64,000 nucleotides of DNA from Sphingobacterium oryzagri (lineage in GTDB: Bacteria > Bacteroidota > Bacteroidia > Sphingobacteriales > Sphingobacteriaceae), in contig NZ_CP117880.1 in assembly GCF_028736175.1 (NCBI RefSeq), forward strand, positions 1,116,001 through 1,180,000. The letters run 5' to 3'. Position 1 is the stretch's first letter. Each line of letters opens with the position of its first letter. The position numbers and the translations under genes were made by a program. The notes below the pieces were generated by a model. It was not told where the DNA came from, did no database searches, and saw only the letters and a program-made list of their open reading frames with translations. Positions 1 through 9,110 of the stretch are shown piece by piece.

Positions 1-361
1 GATGTCGGCGTATTTTTTTCCGGAAACCATCACGCGCGACGGGCTGGATGCTAACGGAAAAATATTTCCTGCAACGCTCCGTCCTTACGATTTTCTAGTA
101 ACATTGGAAGAACATACAAATGAAGATTATAATGCTGGCGGTCTCATTTCCCAAAGACCGAAGTTCATGTTCTTCAATCGGATAATCGGTGAAAAGGATA
201 TCATTGTAGGCGGGGTAAGAAGAGACCCCTCTAACGATCCTGTAAAAGTAGATATGCGTATTTTATGTCAGACAACCGGGATAATTTCTACCACAGGCAT
301 TATCCATGTATTGGATAATAGCCATGTCTGGTCAAGAAGTCTTAAACTAAACATTAACTAA
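1..361 (+). CDS. C-terminal part of a fasciclin (FAS1)-domain protein (partial)
   Basis: The reading frame is open from the window edge and stops at 361, so only the C-terminal ~119 residues are visible. The last third contains TTGIIHVLDNSHVW, which matches the closing box of FAS1 domains (typically NGVIHVID followed by hydrophobics). In Bacteroidota, FAS1 lipoproteins often accompany SusC/SusD-type uptake loci and lie next to a DUF5007 lipoprotein, which is what follows here 13 bp downstream. The ATG at position 2 is probably internal. The role, likely a surface accessory in glycan or adhesion loci, is inferred from context. FAS1 assignment is moderate; it rests on one motif and on the neighbour. 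Confidence 0.6.
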   Translation, partial: MSAYFFPETITRDGLDANGKIFPATLRPYDFLVTLEEHTNEDYNAGGLISQRPKFMFFNRIIGEKDIIVGGVRRDPSNDPVKVDMRILCQTTGIISTTGIIHVLDNSHVWSRSLKLNIN

Positions 362-374
362 TAGATCAAGAATT

Positions 375-1439
375 ATGAAACGGCTATTTAATTTATTCAT
401 AAATATGCTTCTGCTATTACTATTGGCAAACATTACGGCCTGTAAAAAAGTGGAAGTAGGCTATTTAAGCGAAAACTTACGTTACGGATCAAATCCAATT
501 TCTGTCGATCGTGGTGTCTTTAAATTAAACACGGGGATTATTCCCGACAACTCGACTCCGCCTTTCAAAGTTACGTTAGTCAATGTCCGCAATAAAACAA
601 CGGGCATGCGCGAAGAGTCTTTTTTTAAGGAAAGTCCGATCACAACTTGGAAAGAGAGGTATAATCCCGTCACCGACACAACGTTGGCACTCATAAATGC
701 AAAGCGGACGACGGAAAATTCATTGCCACTCCTTGTTTTGGAAAAAAGTGGTCAGTTGGTATTTACGCAAGCAACAGAAAGCGTGCCTGCAGGCGAATAT
801 TTATTAGATCTTGAAATCGAAAATTCAAGTGGAAAGAAGAGATATGATGGCATTACCACCATAAAAATGAATAATCCAGTAACTTTTGAACATATCAATG
901 CTCCCTATTTCATTTTGGTAAATCCTAGTAACGGCAATTCGGTTCGGTATCCGCATGATGTCGATTGGTTTGACGTTACTAAGCAGCAGAGCGGCAGTAT
1001 AAAATTTAATATCACGAGAAATGCAAATGGTCCAAATCAAATTATTTTAAAAGTGTACGACAAAAACGGCGAACTATTCCCGGGAAGAGCATTAGAGAGA
1101 AGACCTAGCGGAAACACCTTTTTAAATACAATGTCCACATTTGCTTATAAAACTACCGTTACAGACACCGCGGTTATCTACGACTATGCTCAAGCTCGTT
1201 TTCCAGATCTATATTGGGATTCGCAGACCAATGGTATCCTTTCTTATTACCGTATATATGATCAATGGATAGAAAATGTAGATTACGTAGATTCTTGGAA
1301 TCCGCCAAATAGCGTCACATATAAAACAGATCCGAAACCCTATATTTTACAGATCAGGTTTGGTCTGAAATTTAATTTACCCGGAACGTATATTTGTGAA
1401 ATGCATTTGAGAGCCAAGAAAAAGGCAGGTATGCAATAG
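375..1439 (+). CDS. SusE/DUF5007-like lipoprotein
   Basis: 354 residues. The N-terminus has a lipoprotein signal: a charged start (MKR), a run of leucines, and ITAC with the lipidated cysteine near residue 23. The rest is a beta-rich body without recognisable catalytic motifs. Size, lipobox and position after a FAS1 protein fit the DUF5007 family found at the end of SusC/SusD-FAS1 operons, presumably a surface-exposed accessory binding protein. The gap to the FAS1 gene is only 13 bp, so the two are cotranscribed. A strong terminator hairpin lies ~70 bp downstream. The family name comes from context and overall resemblance, not from a diagnostic motif. Confidence 0.55.
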   Translation: MKRLFNLFINMLLLLLLANITACKKVEVGYLSENLRYGSNPISVDRGVFKLNTGIIPDNSTPPFKVTLVNVRNKTTGMREESFFKESPITTWKERYNPVTDTTLALINAKRTTENSLPLLVLEKSGQLVFTQATESVPAGEYLLDLEIENSSGKKRYDGITTIKMNNPVTFEHINAPYFILVNPSNGNSVRYPHDVDWFDVTKQQSGSIKFNITRNANGPNQIILKVYDKNGELFPGRALERRPSGNTFLNTMSTFAYKTTVTDTAVIYDYAQARFPDLYWDSQTNGILSYYRIYDQWIENVDYVDSWNPPNSVTYKTDPKPYILQIRFGLKFNLPGTYICEMHLRAKKKAGMQ

Positions 1440-1508
1440 AATACGTCAACAATGCAGGATATTAATTCACATTTCCTGTAGGGGCAAAGTTTTTATACTA
1501 TTTTTTTT

Positions 1509-1548
1509 CAACGGAGTAGGAAATATTTTTTTTCTACTCCGTTTTGTT
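1509..1548 (+). terminator. Rho-independent terminator after the DUF5007-like gene
   Basis: AACGGAGTAG (1510-1519) pairs perfectly with CTACTCCGTT (1534-1543). The loop is T-rich and T runs lie on both sides, so it could act in both directions. It closes the operon ending at 1439. Confidence 0.75.
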
Positions 1549-1764
1549 TGTAAACGTCCTACCTTGCTAATTACATTAGGAGCTGTTTAAAAATAACGTA
1601 GACGAACGAACGATTAAAGGAAATTTCATCTTAACCAGTCGCTTAAAAAAAATCGCAAAAAAATCATCGAATAAATGGGGTTGTCTGTGTTTTTGGTTGA
1701 TAACTAGCTCGTTAAAAGCTGTTAAAAAATAATTTTTCACGGGATAAATGATCAAATTTATTAC
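1549..1764. other. Intergenic stretch, possible decayed insertion-element end
   Basis: About 215 bp between a terminator and the esterase gene. It contains GGAGCTGTTTAAAAATAAC near 1580 and a related AAAGCTGTTAAAAAATAA near 1720. The first resembles ends of common Bacteroidota insertion elements. No transposase or clear inverted-repeat pair is present. The distal part must hold the promoter of the gene starting at 1765. Low confidence. Confidence 0.25.
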
Positions 1765-3408
1765 GTGAAAAAAATACTTATTCTGCTGCTCGCCGTCTTT
1801 AGTTTTCCCGCAGCGGTGCAGGGACAATTCCGAATCATAGGCCATGTCCTGGACTCGGAAGGGAAAGCGCCGCTGAGCTATGTTAATATCGGAATCAAGA
1901 ATAAAAACTTGGGAACAGTATCTTCGCTTGATGGCGTATTTGAACTCGATATTCCGGTAGCCCACCAAAAGGATACCTTAACATTTTCGCTGGTCGGCTA
2001 TGCGGCATATCACGTCGCGATCCAAGAACTAAAAAGCGATGCCGTGCTAAACATCTCGCTTAAACGAAGTAATAACGTTTTGGAAAATGTCGTAGTCGAG
2101 GGAAAGCCACGAAAAGAGGAGCGCTTCGGAATAAAGCGCCGGGGGCGTCTTATTCATTTCGCTGACGGCATGTTTAACCCGCATGACAGCTTCGAAATCG
2201 GTCAATTGATTAAACTAGGCAAAAATCCGATCCTGCTTTCAGCGTTGAATCTTTACCTGTTGGAACCACGCGACGACAGCGCGACTTTTCGGATTAATTT
2301 TTATCGCTTTAAAGACGGCCAGCCTTCGGAACGTTTGGTAGAAAAAAGTATCATACAGCGAAAGGCGATCGCGAAAGGCTGGCTTCGGTTTGATTTGGCA
2401 GAAGAACATATATACCTTTCTGGCGATGTGATTGCCGCGGTGGAATTTTTACCCGATGTTGCAGACAACAAAAAGCCGATCAGCTATGAAGTTAAATTGG
2501 GAGGAGCCTCGAAAAGCTTTTACCGACGCAATAGTTTAGGCACGTGGAATATGTCGCCTCACCATTACTGTTTGCACGTTACCGCCTTGGTTGATCCCGA
2601 TGCCGCCGCAGCACCTGAAGAGGACCGCGAATCTTCGCCCGCATTTACCTTTGCTTCAACTATTGTCGGTGATCGTTTTCATATATTTGTAGGCTTGCCA
2701 AAAGATTATGAACGCGAGACTACCAAAAAATATCCCGTACTTTTTCTGCTTGATGGAAATGCATACTTCGATCAGGTAAACGAAATTCTCGCTTCCTCTG
2801 GAAAGAAGCACCAACAATTTACAACAACCATCGTTGTGGGCATCGGATATGAAAATGCGTATCTGATGGATTCTCTTCGTGTTCGGGATTATACCTATCC
2901 GAAAGCAGCGGCTGCTGATAGCTTAGCGACCAGTGGTGGAGCCGATAAATTTTACGACTTTATTACGCAAGAGCTCAGCCCTTACCTAGATAGCTGTTAC
3001 CGCACAGATACGAGTGCGCGTACCATCATGGGGCATTCCTTTGGTGCATATTTTGCTTTGTACGCTTTGCTAAAAGATTGGCGTGTAAACAGCGGCGAGC
3101 GTACTGGTTTTAGCAATTATGTTGCTGCCAGTCCTCCGATAGGCTATCACGAAAACTATATAGTGGAAGCGCTAAAGAAAGGATTGGAAAACGCACCCGC
3201 TACAGCTAAAAAGCAGAACCTCTACATGACGATGGGAGAACGTGAGTTGAATGACGAAACGAAGCAACTTTTCGAAAAAATCGAAATGATCTTGAATACA
3301 AAGGGATCGTTGCTACTGCAAAGTAAAATATACCGCAATACCGACCACTTAGGTACAGCGGTACCATCTTTCAAGGATGCTATTGAGGTGCTATATAAAA
3401 GTAAGTAG
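1765..3408 (+). CDS. Secreted CarboxypepD_reg-like domain fused to an esterase
   Basis: 547 residues, two domains. After a signal peptide (MKKILILLLAVFSFPAAVQG), residues ~22-115 form a CarboxypepD_reg-like beta-sandwich (GHVLDSEGKAPLSYVNIGI, ending NVVVEGKP), the type usually found at the N-terminus of TonB receptors. Residues ~290-547 are an alpha/beta hydrolase of the putative esterase group (IroE/Fes/YbbA-like): the nucleophile elbow is GHSFGAYFAL and a late DHLG supplies the likely catalytic His. The start is GTG at 1765, because the signal peptide begins exactly there and no ATG fits. Predicted to be exported and to cleave an ester substrate in the periplasm or at the surface. Substrate unknown; siderophore or carbohydrate esters are options. 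Confidence 0.75.
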   Translation: MKKILILLLAVFSFPAAVQGQFRIIGHVLDSEGKAPLSYVNIGIKNKNLGTVSSLDGVFELDIPVAHQKDTLTFSLVGYAAYHVAIQELKSDAVLNISLKRSNNVLENVVVEGKPRKEERFGIKRRGRLIHFADGMFNPHDSFEIGQLIKLGKNPILLSALNLYLLEPRDDSATFRINFYRFKDGQPSERLVEKSIIQRKAIAKGWLRFDLAEEHIYLSGDVIAAVEFLPDVADNKKPISYEVKLGGASKSFYRRNSLGTWNMSPHHYCLHVTALVDPDAAAAPEEDRESSPAFTFASTIVGDRFHIFVGLPKDYERETTKKYPVLFLLDGNAYFDQVNEILASSGKKHQQFTTTIVVGIGYENAYLMDSLRVRDYTYPKAAAADSLATSGGADKFYDFITQELSPYLDSCYRTDTSARTIMGHSFGAYFALYALLKDWRVNSGERTGFSNYVAASPPIGYHENYIVEALKKGLENAPATAKKQNLYMTMGERELNDETKQLFEKIEMILNTKGSLLLQSKIYRNTDHLGTAVPSFKDAIEVLYKSK

Positions 3409-3517
3409 CGTTTTCTTTATGTAGAATACGGTTTTTATCTTCTGTATGATAAATTGCCAAAATTACGTCGATATGCGTAAATTCTTGTTCAATAACGCAG
3501 CGGTATGCGACGTTCAT

Positions 3518-5488
3518 CTAGTTTGTTAGCTCTGCAAATTTTTCGGGGAAATTCATTTTTAAATTAGATACTGTATCATAATAACTAAAGTTATCATCAC
3601 GAATTTTTCCATCTACATCGACCAGCACATAATGTGGTATGCCATTAAACCGGAAAAGCTCTCGTAGTGCTAAATACTCATCTGAAGTGACACGATAGGA
3701 GTTTTTCATGAAATTTTTTGCACTGTACTGTGTGAAGAAATTTATATCTGGTGTACCACTTTCATCCGTGATAAATATAAAATCAAGATCCGGGTGATCC
3801 TTCCATTTCTCGCGGAATGCAACAGAGCTCTCGATACTTGAGCGGCAGGGGCCACACCACTGCGCCCAGAAATCGACGATGAGCACTTTACCAGCATGCG
3901 CATCAATTACATTTTTAAAGATACGCGCAGCAGGAGTGTCGGGTAGGCTGTAGCCTACTTTCTTCCGCTCACGTAGCGCTTGCAGATGTGCAATCTGTGT
4001 AGCAAATATAGATGACGGAGCGTCGCTCAGGAATTTGTCGGCTTGTTTTTGTAACACCGTATCAGAAATATTTAATCGTTTGTATTGACTACTAAGCTGC
4101 CTCAGCGACATAAGGTGGTAGGATAAAGGCAATTCATCTGTTTTGTATATATTTTTAAACGCTTTTGCAATAGCTGTTTCACCTTCTTTTTGATTAAGCA
4201 TACTGCGTGGATACAATGGTGAATATTCCATACGATTCAGGAATATCGAAAAATCGTTACTAGCCAGAAGCGCATGATCATTGAGATCGATACGGTTGAC
4301 AAAATCATAATAGCTGCTATCAATCGGTATTTTTAAGATCGCATTAGCGGTATCCTGTTTACTATAATAAGCTCTGTCGCTGGCGTAATCAAAAAGATAA
4401 TTTGCATAGTACAAATTAAGCGTATTTTGAATGAGATGTTTTGCCAATACAGAAGCTGGATACTTCTCAAATCGTTCGTTAAGCGCTGTTGATTCCTGAT
4501 CCCACGCTGCAACCGTTTTTTTCTTAAATGCGGTTGGATCAAGTGTCTTCTGGTCTTTAGTTAACGATTTATAGTTTGGGGGTGTCACTTTGAAATAGTT
4601 GATTTCTTCATTAATCTTACTAAGCGGACCAAGATATCGGGTGAACTGCGGCGAATAACTTCGGTCTCGGAAGCGGTCCAGTTGCAAAAAATCTTCCCAG
4701 TCCAGTATTACTCCGATCGTATGGCCAGGTTCCGCGTAGAAAGAAAACCAACGCTCATTAATCAGCAAGTTATTCATGGTGGGATGAAAGATTTCAAATC
4801 GTACGGTAAATCGGCCGTCCGGTAATATTCGGATTGTCGCAGGAAGACTTTCGTTAGTCATTGTGTTTTCTGTATATACAATACCACTGCTAAATCCAGA
4901 CCTGCTATCATAGCCCCTGATGTAGCCAACAATGGTGGCACTATCTTGATCAAAGAAGGAGGTATAGGCTATGCCTTTCACATGTTTCGTTTTCGATGCC
5001 GCTATTTGCTCTTGTAGCCATTTCTGTATCGCTTTTGGAACTTCCTTCGGCTTCTTTTTTGTTTTGGATCCGGTAAGCGATATCCCGTATAAACTTGTGC
5101 TTTTCGAACTTCCGAAATTTATGCTTTTGATATTTTTCGCTATTGGCGGAAAGAATAAGCGTACACTCGTATCGCCCGATATCGGTGTTATTATTTTTTT
5201 GCCCATTGCGATGCCTTGCAAAGAATCCAACATGTATTTTTGTTTAGTCTCTACATCTTCTATAAACACATCGCTGTCAAACGAAGTCCACCAACCTGGG
5301 ATAAAGGATATTTTTAAGTCGACTATGGTATTGGTTTTGGTCTTTTCAATTTTAGCTATCTGGTATAGTCCCGAATTAACAAATGCGGTGGCTGGTTCCG
5401 ATAGTATCTGTGCAGATAACTTTGCTACGCACAATAAAATAATTAAAATTGATAAGCTAATTTTCATAATGGTCTTTAAGTCTTTCAA
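3518..5488 (-). CDS. TlpA-family thioredoxin-like protein, exported
   Basis: 656 residues. A hydrophobic signal segment (ISLSILIILLCVAKLSAQ) follows either the first Met or, more typically, Met8 at 5467. The middle ~500 residues are a large Bacteroidota-specific region without catalytic motifs. Residues ~530-656 are a thioredoxin fold with the redox motif WCGPC (Cys545/Cys548) and a cis-Pro loop (NGIPHYVLVD). Predicted periplasmic thiol-disulfide oxidoreductase, usually kept reduced by a DsbD-type protein. It stands alone, convergent with the esterase. Long TlpA-like proteins of this build are common in the phylum and their substrates are mostly unknown. Confidence 0.8.
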   Translation of the reverse strand: MKDLKTIMKISLSILIILLCVAKLSAQILSEPATAFVNSGLYQIAKIEKTKTNTIVDLKISFIPGWWTSFDSDVFIEDVETKQKYMLDSLQGIAMGKKIITPISGDTSVRLFFPPIAKNIKSINFGSSKSTSLYGISLTGSKTKKKPKEVPKAIQKWLQEQIAASKTKHVKGIAYTSFFDQDSATIVGYIRGYDSRSGFSSGIVYTENTMTNESLPATIRILPDGRFTVRFEIFHPTMNNLLINERWFSFYAEPGHTIGVILDWEDFLQLDRFRDRSYSPQFTRYLGPLSKINEEINYFKVTPPNYKSLTKDQKTLDPTAFKKKTVAAWDQESTALNERFEKYPASVLAKHLIQNTLNLYYANYLFDYASDRAYYSKQDTANAILKIPIDSSYYDFVNRIDLNDHALLASNDFSIFLNRMEYSPLYPRSMLNQKEGETAIAKAFKNIYKTDELPLSYHLMSLRQLSSQYKRLNISDTVLQKQADKFLSDAPSSIFATQIAHLQALRERKKVGYSLPDTPAARIFKNVIDAHAGKVLIVDFWAQWCGPCRSSIESSVAFREKWKDHPDLDFIFITDESGTPDINFFTQYSAKNFMKNSYRVTSDEYLALRELFRFNGIPHYVLVDVDGKIRDDNFSYYDTVSNLKMNFPEKFAELTN

Positions 5489-5640
5489 ATTTACTTATTT
5501 TTACTTGTAGAGCAATAATTTATTTTTAAAAATTTTATTACACATTGCTTAAAGAAATAATTATCAATTAGCAGCTTTTTTCGTAACATCGATCCGTTTG
5601 GTATCACCATACGTATTTTAGAGATTACAATTTGTAAAAA

Positions 5641-5853
5641 ATGGATATAGCAAGTAAGTTAATAGACGCTCGGAAAAGGAAAGGACTTACACAGCAGCAG
5701 TTGGCCGATCTGGCCAATATCACGGTTCGTACTATTCAGCGTATTGAGCGCGGAGAAAGTATTCCAAGAGCATACACGCTAAAAACATTGCGGGCAGCTT
5801 CAAAAATGAGTATTAAGGTTAGACAAAATACCTCCTATGAAACAAATGATTAA
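5641..5853 (+). CDS. XRE-family helix-turn-helix regulator
   Basis: 70 residues, almost entirely one HTH_3 domain: LIDARKRKGLTQQQLADLAN is followed by ITVRTIQRIERGES, the recognition helix and the typical IERG turn. No effector domain, so it is a small DNA-binding protein acting as a dimer or modifying a neighbour's expression. It lies 33 bp upstream of an ACP-like membrane protein gene on the same strand and may be cotranscribed with it. Confidence 0.85.
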   Translation: MDIASKLIDARKRKGLTQQQLADLANITVRTIQRIERGESIPRAYTLKTLRAASKMSIKVRQNTSYETND

Positions 5854-5886
5854 AAGTACATCTAGATATTAGACAGAATTTTACGA

Positions 5887-6609
5887 ATGATAAGAAATGA
5901 CTTTAAAGAGATAACGTACAGAAGCCAATTAACGCACATGAAAAACGTACAGTTAACCGATTTTGGCCCTGAAGACATCGAAGATTTCCTTGTGGAAGTG
6001 GAGGCTTCATTTGGTATTCAATTTGTACAGAATGAGCTTCTGCATGTAAAGACTTTTGGCCAACTTTCCGATCATATTATTGGTAAAATCAAACGAACCA
6101 ATGTTCAGGATTGTACGGGTCAACAAGCATTTTATAAACTGCGCAACGCGATTTCCCGCACACGCGAAATTGATCGTAGCACGATAAGACCAAACCTTGA
6201 TCTAAATAATGTTTTTCCGCGCGCTTCTCGCCGGCAGGAAATTAATGCGATTGAAAAAGAATTGGGCTTTAAATTGTCCATCCTACGACCGCGAAAATGG
6301 ATAACCGCTATGCTTGCACTGCTGCTCGTAATTTGTTTCCTAGCCTTATTTTTATATTGGAAAATAGCGCTGCTTGGAATCGTGCTAACCTTATTTGGAA
6401 GCTGGCTTGCGACTAAGTTTGGCAAAGAATTAGAAGTAGGGAATCTTAAACAGTTGACGCAAAAAGTAACCAGAGAGCATTATCTACGCTGTAGGCGTAA
6501 CACGGATAGCTTTAATAAGCTTGAAATAGAAAAAATATTGATAGATTGGTTTGCTGATTATTTCGGCTTGGAATGCGACAAATTGATTCGAGAACAGCGG
6601 CTCCCTTGA
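5887..6609 (+). CDS. Membrane protein with an acyl-carrier-like N-terminal domain
   Basis: 240 residues. Residues ~25-75 (DIEDFLVEVEASFGIQF, then LLHVKTFGQLSDHII) have the helix pattern of acyl carrier proteins, but the phosphopantetheine DSL serine is not visible, so carrier function is doubtful. Residues ~140-180 form two adjoining membrane segments (ITAMLALLLVICFLALFLYW and IALLGIVLTLFGSWLATKF). The C-terminus is soluble and charged. Two starts are possible: ATG 5887 or ATG 5938 (MKNVQLTDFG), the second fitting the domain start. I know no characterised homologue. It follows the XRE gene, suggesting a small regulated pair. Confidence 0.6.
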   Translation: MIRNDFKEITYRSQLTHMKNVQLTDFGPEDIEDFLVEVEASFGIQFVQNELLHVKTFGQLSDHIIGKIKRTNVQDCTGQQAFYKLRNAISRTREIDRSTIRPNLDLNNVFPRASRRQEINAIEKELGFKLSILRPRKWITAMLALLLVICFLALFLYWKIALLGIVLTLFGSWLATKFGKELEVGNLKQLTQKVTREHYLRCRRNTDSFNKLEIEKILIDWFADYFGLECDKLIREQRLP

Positions 6610-6830
6610 TCCTATGGTAAACAGATGTAGACTTTAGTGCAAATGCCACACCTATCAACGAAGCTACGTGTCGCGGGCGCATTTCAGTTGTTTACCGAGT
6701 TTTATCCCATATTGACCGAGAGAAAGTAACGATTTCCTTATTGCTGCTGTATATGTAGCAAATTTATCGATAGCTTCGAACCGTTATACAAAGCGTTGGC
6801 TTTACCAACTTATTACTAGATTTTACAGGT

Positions 6831-7460
6831 ATGAAAAAAAGAACCATTGTTATCCTCTCGCCATTTTTGATTATGCTCGTCAACGTCATCGTTGCTGTTG
6901 TTGCCGGTCAGTATATAGGGAAATGGGCATTTGTTCCGATTATTTTAATAGAATGGGCCTTATTTATCTTTTTTATCCTGGTCTATGGCGGTAACGAAGC
7001 CCTTGTGCGTTGGTTGAAACCTTCAAAAGGAGGATGGGGCTGGATCATAGTGGCCTTGCTGATTGCAATAACGCCATTGCCTATCTTTTTAAAATATAAC
7101 AATCTGCTGGCGTCTTGGCAGCTGATTGTACCGTGGATATTATTAGCGTTAGTAAACCCGTGGTTGGAAGAGTTTTATTGGCGGGGTTTGTTGATGGACT
7201 ACAGCAAAAATTGGGGCGCAACATGGTCTATCCTGTTTACCAGCATCATGTTTTCCATAAATCATGCCGTGTTTGGCATTCAAGCGGAATTGTTTCGCGG
7301 ACCCGAGATTTTGATTTCTACCTTCCTGATGGGTTTGGTGTGGGCGATAACCTACAAACGCACCGATAGCCTCCGCTGGGTAATATTTGCGCATTTTCTT
7401 GCTGACTTTTTTAATCTCTCCTCGGTCTCCTTTCTCGATCTGTTCAAGCCTGGTTGGTAA
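6831..7460 (+). CDS. CPBP family intramembrane metalloprotease
   Basis: 209 residues with 5-6 hydrophobic segments. The three CPBP (Abi/CAAX-protease-like) motifs are intact: EExxxR (Glu113, Glu114, Arg118 in EEFYWRG), a His in a membrane helix (FSINH, His145), and HxxxD (His188, Asp192 in HFLADFF). These residues form the metal site of the Rce1-like family. Predicted inner-membrane protease; bacterial members have been linked to peptide maturation or self-immunity. No bacteriocin-like gene is visible nearby, so the substrate is unknown. Confidence 0.85.
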   Translation: MKKRTIVILSPFLIMLVNVIVAVVAGQYIGKWAFVPIILIEWALFIFFILVYGGNEALVRWLKPSKGGWGWIIVALLIAITPLPIFLKYNNLLASWQLIVPWILLALVNPWLEEFYWRGLLMDYSKNWGATWSILFTSIMFSINHAVFGIQAELFRGPEILISTFLMGLVWAITYKRTDSLRWVIFAHFLADFFNLSSVSFLDLFKPGW

Positions 7461-7678
7461 CACGATTAGTATTGCGTTGATAAACTGGTCAAAACGGACG
7501 ATGGTTAAACGTGTTTATTTTGTGTATCTGGGTGAAAAAATTAGATGCACAAAGTTTACGCCACAGAAAGTGCAGCAGGTTGTTTGGCTTTTATGATCAA
7601 CTCATCTATTTTCGTTCATTTTTTATTCGTAAGTTGGTCTATTAAAAAACACAGCAGTATCAACCAACACAAATAGCT

Positions 7679-8029
7679 ATGCTGACAACGATCATTCCTA
7701 AACTCCCCATGCGCGATAAAGCTGCTACAAAGGCTTTTTACATTGATCGACTGGGCTTTACCGAGATTGCCGACTACGGTGATTATCTATTAGTCAGAAA
7801 AGACCATATCGATATTCATTTTTTTATGTTCAAAGCGCTTGATCCTGCGCAAAACTATGGACAGGTTTACATCCGCATGAATGATATGGACGCTTTTTAC
7901 CAGGAGCTTTTGGATAATAATATAACTATTCATCCAAACGGACCTTTGGCGATAAAGCCCTGGGGACAGCAGGAGTTTGCGCTGCTGGATCCGGACAACA
8001 ATCTGCTTACTTTTGGCGAACCTATTTAA
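7679..8029 (+). CDS. VOC-family bleomycin-resistance-like protein
   Basis: 116 residues with two beta-alpha-beta-beta-beta units of the glyoxalase/bleomycin resistance fold. The N-terminal PKLPMRDKAATKAFYIDRLGF and the closing FALLDPDNNLLTFGE match the drug-sequestering (Ble/Shble-like) subgroup, which binds rather than degrades its ligand. The final Glu would be a metal ligand in catalytic VOC proteins. It is followed 26 bp later by a rifampin-modifying enzyme gene, giving a small resistance-like neighbourhood. Actual ligand is inferred. Confidence 0.75.
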   Translation: MLTTIIPKLPMRDKAATKAFYIDRLGFTEIADYGDYLLVRKDHIDIHFFMFKALDPAQNYGQVYIRMNDMDAFYQELLDNNITIHPNGPLAIKPWGQQEFALLDPDNNLLTFGEPI

Positions 8030-8055
8030 AATTATCGGTTAAACCAGATCGCGAT

Positions 8056-8493
8056 ATGGCCAACGAACAATCCAGCGAAAAAGCAGCAACGGCGTTTGCA
8101 CAAACTTATTTCCACGGCACAAAAGCCGATTTGGCTTTGGGTGAGCTCGTTGAAGTCGGTTTTCATTCCAATTACGGGGCACGAAAGCAGGCTCCATACA
8201 TTTTTTTATCGGCAACGTTGGATGCGGCTATTTGGGGAGCAGAGCTGGCGCAAGGCGAGGGGCGAGAAAGAATTTACTTGGTAGAAGCCACTGGTGACTT
8301 AGAAGATGATCCGGATCTTACCGATAAGAAATTTCCAGGAAACCCGACGAAATCTTACCGTTCGACGAAGCCGTTTCGGGTTGTTGGAGAAGTGTGCATT
8401 TGGCAGGGACATCCTTCAGAACAGGTGATGGCGATGAAAGCAGCCTTGAAAAAGCTGAATGAAAACGGCATTAAATCATTAAACGAACATTAG
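8056..8493 (+). CDS. arr: NAD(+)--rifampin ADP-ribosyltransferase
   Basis: 145 residues, the usual length for Arr. It has the family's hallmark blocks: YFHGTKADLALG near residue 18, FHSNYGARKQAPYIFLSATL, and DDPDLTDKKFPGNPTKSYRS. The His-Tyr-Asp catalytic set of M. smegmatis Arr (His19, Tyr49, Asp84) corresponds to about His20, Tyr48 and Asp84 here. The enzyme transfers ADP-ribose from NAD to the C23 hydroxyl of rifamycins, inactivating them. It lies between VOC and RibD/DHFR-like genes with short gaps. No mobile-element signs surround it, so it looks like a resident chromosomal copy. Confidence 0.93.
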   Translation: MANEQSSEKAATAFAQTYFHGTKADLALGELVEVGFHSNYGARKQAPYIFLSATLDAAIWGAELAQGEGRERIYLVEATGDLEDDPDLTDKKFPGNPTKSYRSTKPFRVVGEVCIWQGHPSEQVMAMKAALKKLNENGIKSLNEH

Positions 8494-8497
8494 CAAA

Positions 8498-9046
8498 ATG
8501 AAGAAGGTAATACTTGATCTGGCCGTCACGTTAGACGGATTTATCGAGGGAACAAATGGCGAAATCGATTGGTGTATCATGGATGATGATATGGATTTTC
8601 CGGGTTTCTTGACGACGATAGATACCATATTTTACGGACGGATCAGCTATGATGCCTGGGGAAATTTTCGCCCGGAAGGCGAGGTTGCTGAAGGTGATAT
8701 TCAATTTTGGAACAGCATACACGCGCATAAGAAGTACGTTTTTTCCAGCCAAAAAAGAGATGATGATCGCGCCACCTTTATTTCTTCCAATGTGGCTGAG
8801 CAGGTGGCGCAAATCAAGCAACAAGATGGTAAAGATATCTGGCTGTATGGCGGAGCAAGTTTAATCCAGTCATTTATCGAATGGAATCTTGTAGACCGAT
8901 ACCGGATAGCGGTGCACCCTATCGTTTTAGGAAGCGGGAAACCGTTGTTTGCGAACCTGAAACAGCGATTGCAGTTAAACTTAGTGACCACCAATGTATT
9001 TCGTTCTGGCGTGGTTCAGTTGATCTATGAACCAGCGAGCCGCTAG
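8498..9046 (+). CDS. Dihydrofolate reductase family protein (RibD C-terminal domain)
   Basis: 182 residues of the RibD_C/DHFR-like fold: MKKVILDLAVTLDGFIEG at the start, DTIFYGRISYDAWG in the middle, and WLYGGASLIQSFIEWNLVDR, the GGxxLI nucleotide-binding region. Such stand-alone proteins bind NADPH and reduce folate- or pterin-like substrates, but few have a known role. The gene starts 4 bp after arr and is likely cotranscribed with it. Not a classical FolA and not full-length RibD, which would carry an N-terminal deaminase domain. Confidence 0.85.
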   Translation: MKKVILDLAVTLDGFIEGTNGEIDWCIMDDDMDFPGFLTTIDTIFYGRISYDAWGNFRPEGEVAEGDIQFWNSIHAHKKYVFSSQKRDDDRATFISSNVAEQVAQIKQQDGKDIWLYGGASLIQSFIEWNLVDRYRIAVHPIVLGSGKPLFANLKQRLQLNLVTTNVFRSGVVQLIYEPASR

Positions 9047-9110
9047 CGGACTAGCTTTGCCGTTGTTTTCCAGTTATTTTTATGCTTTAGCCGAAAACAA
9101 CTGGAACTCC

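Noticed and set aside
1576..1968. 130-aa minus-strand ORF upstream of and across the esterase start
   Set aside because: Overlaps the signal peptide and CarboxypepD_reg region of the esterase in antisense; its intergenic part hints only weakly at an old insertion element.
4971..5510. 179-aa plus-strand ORF inside the TlpA-like gene
   Set aside because: Antisense shadow; Phe/Cys-rich composition without motif.
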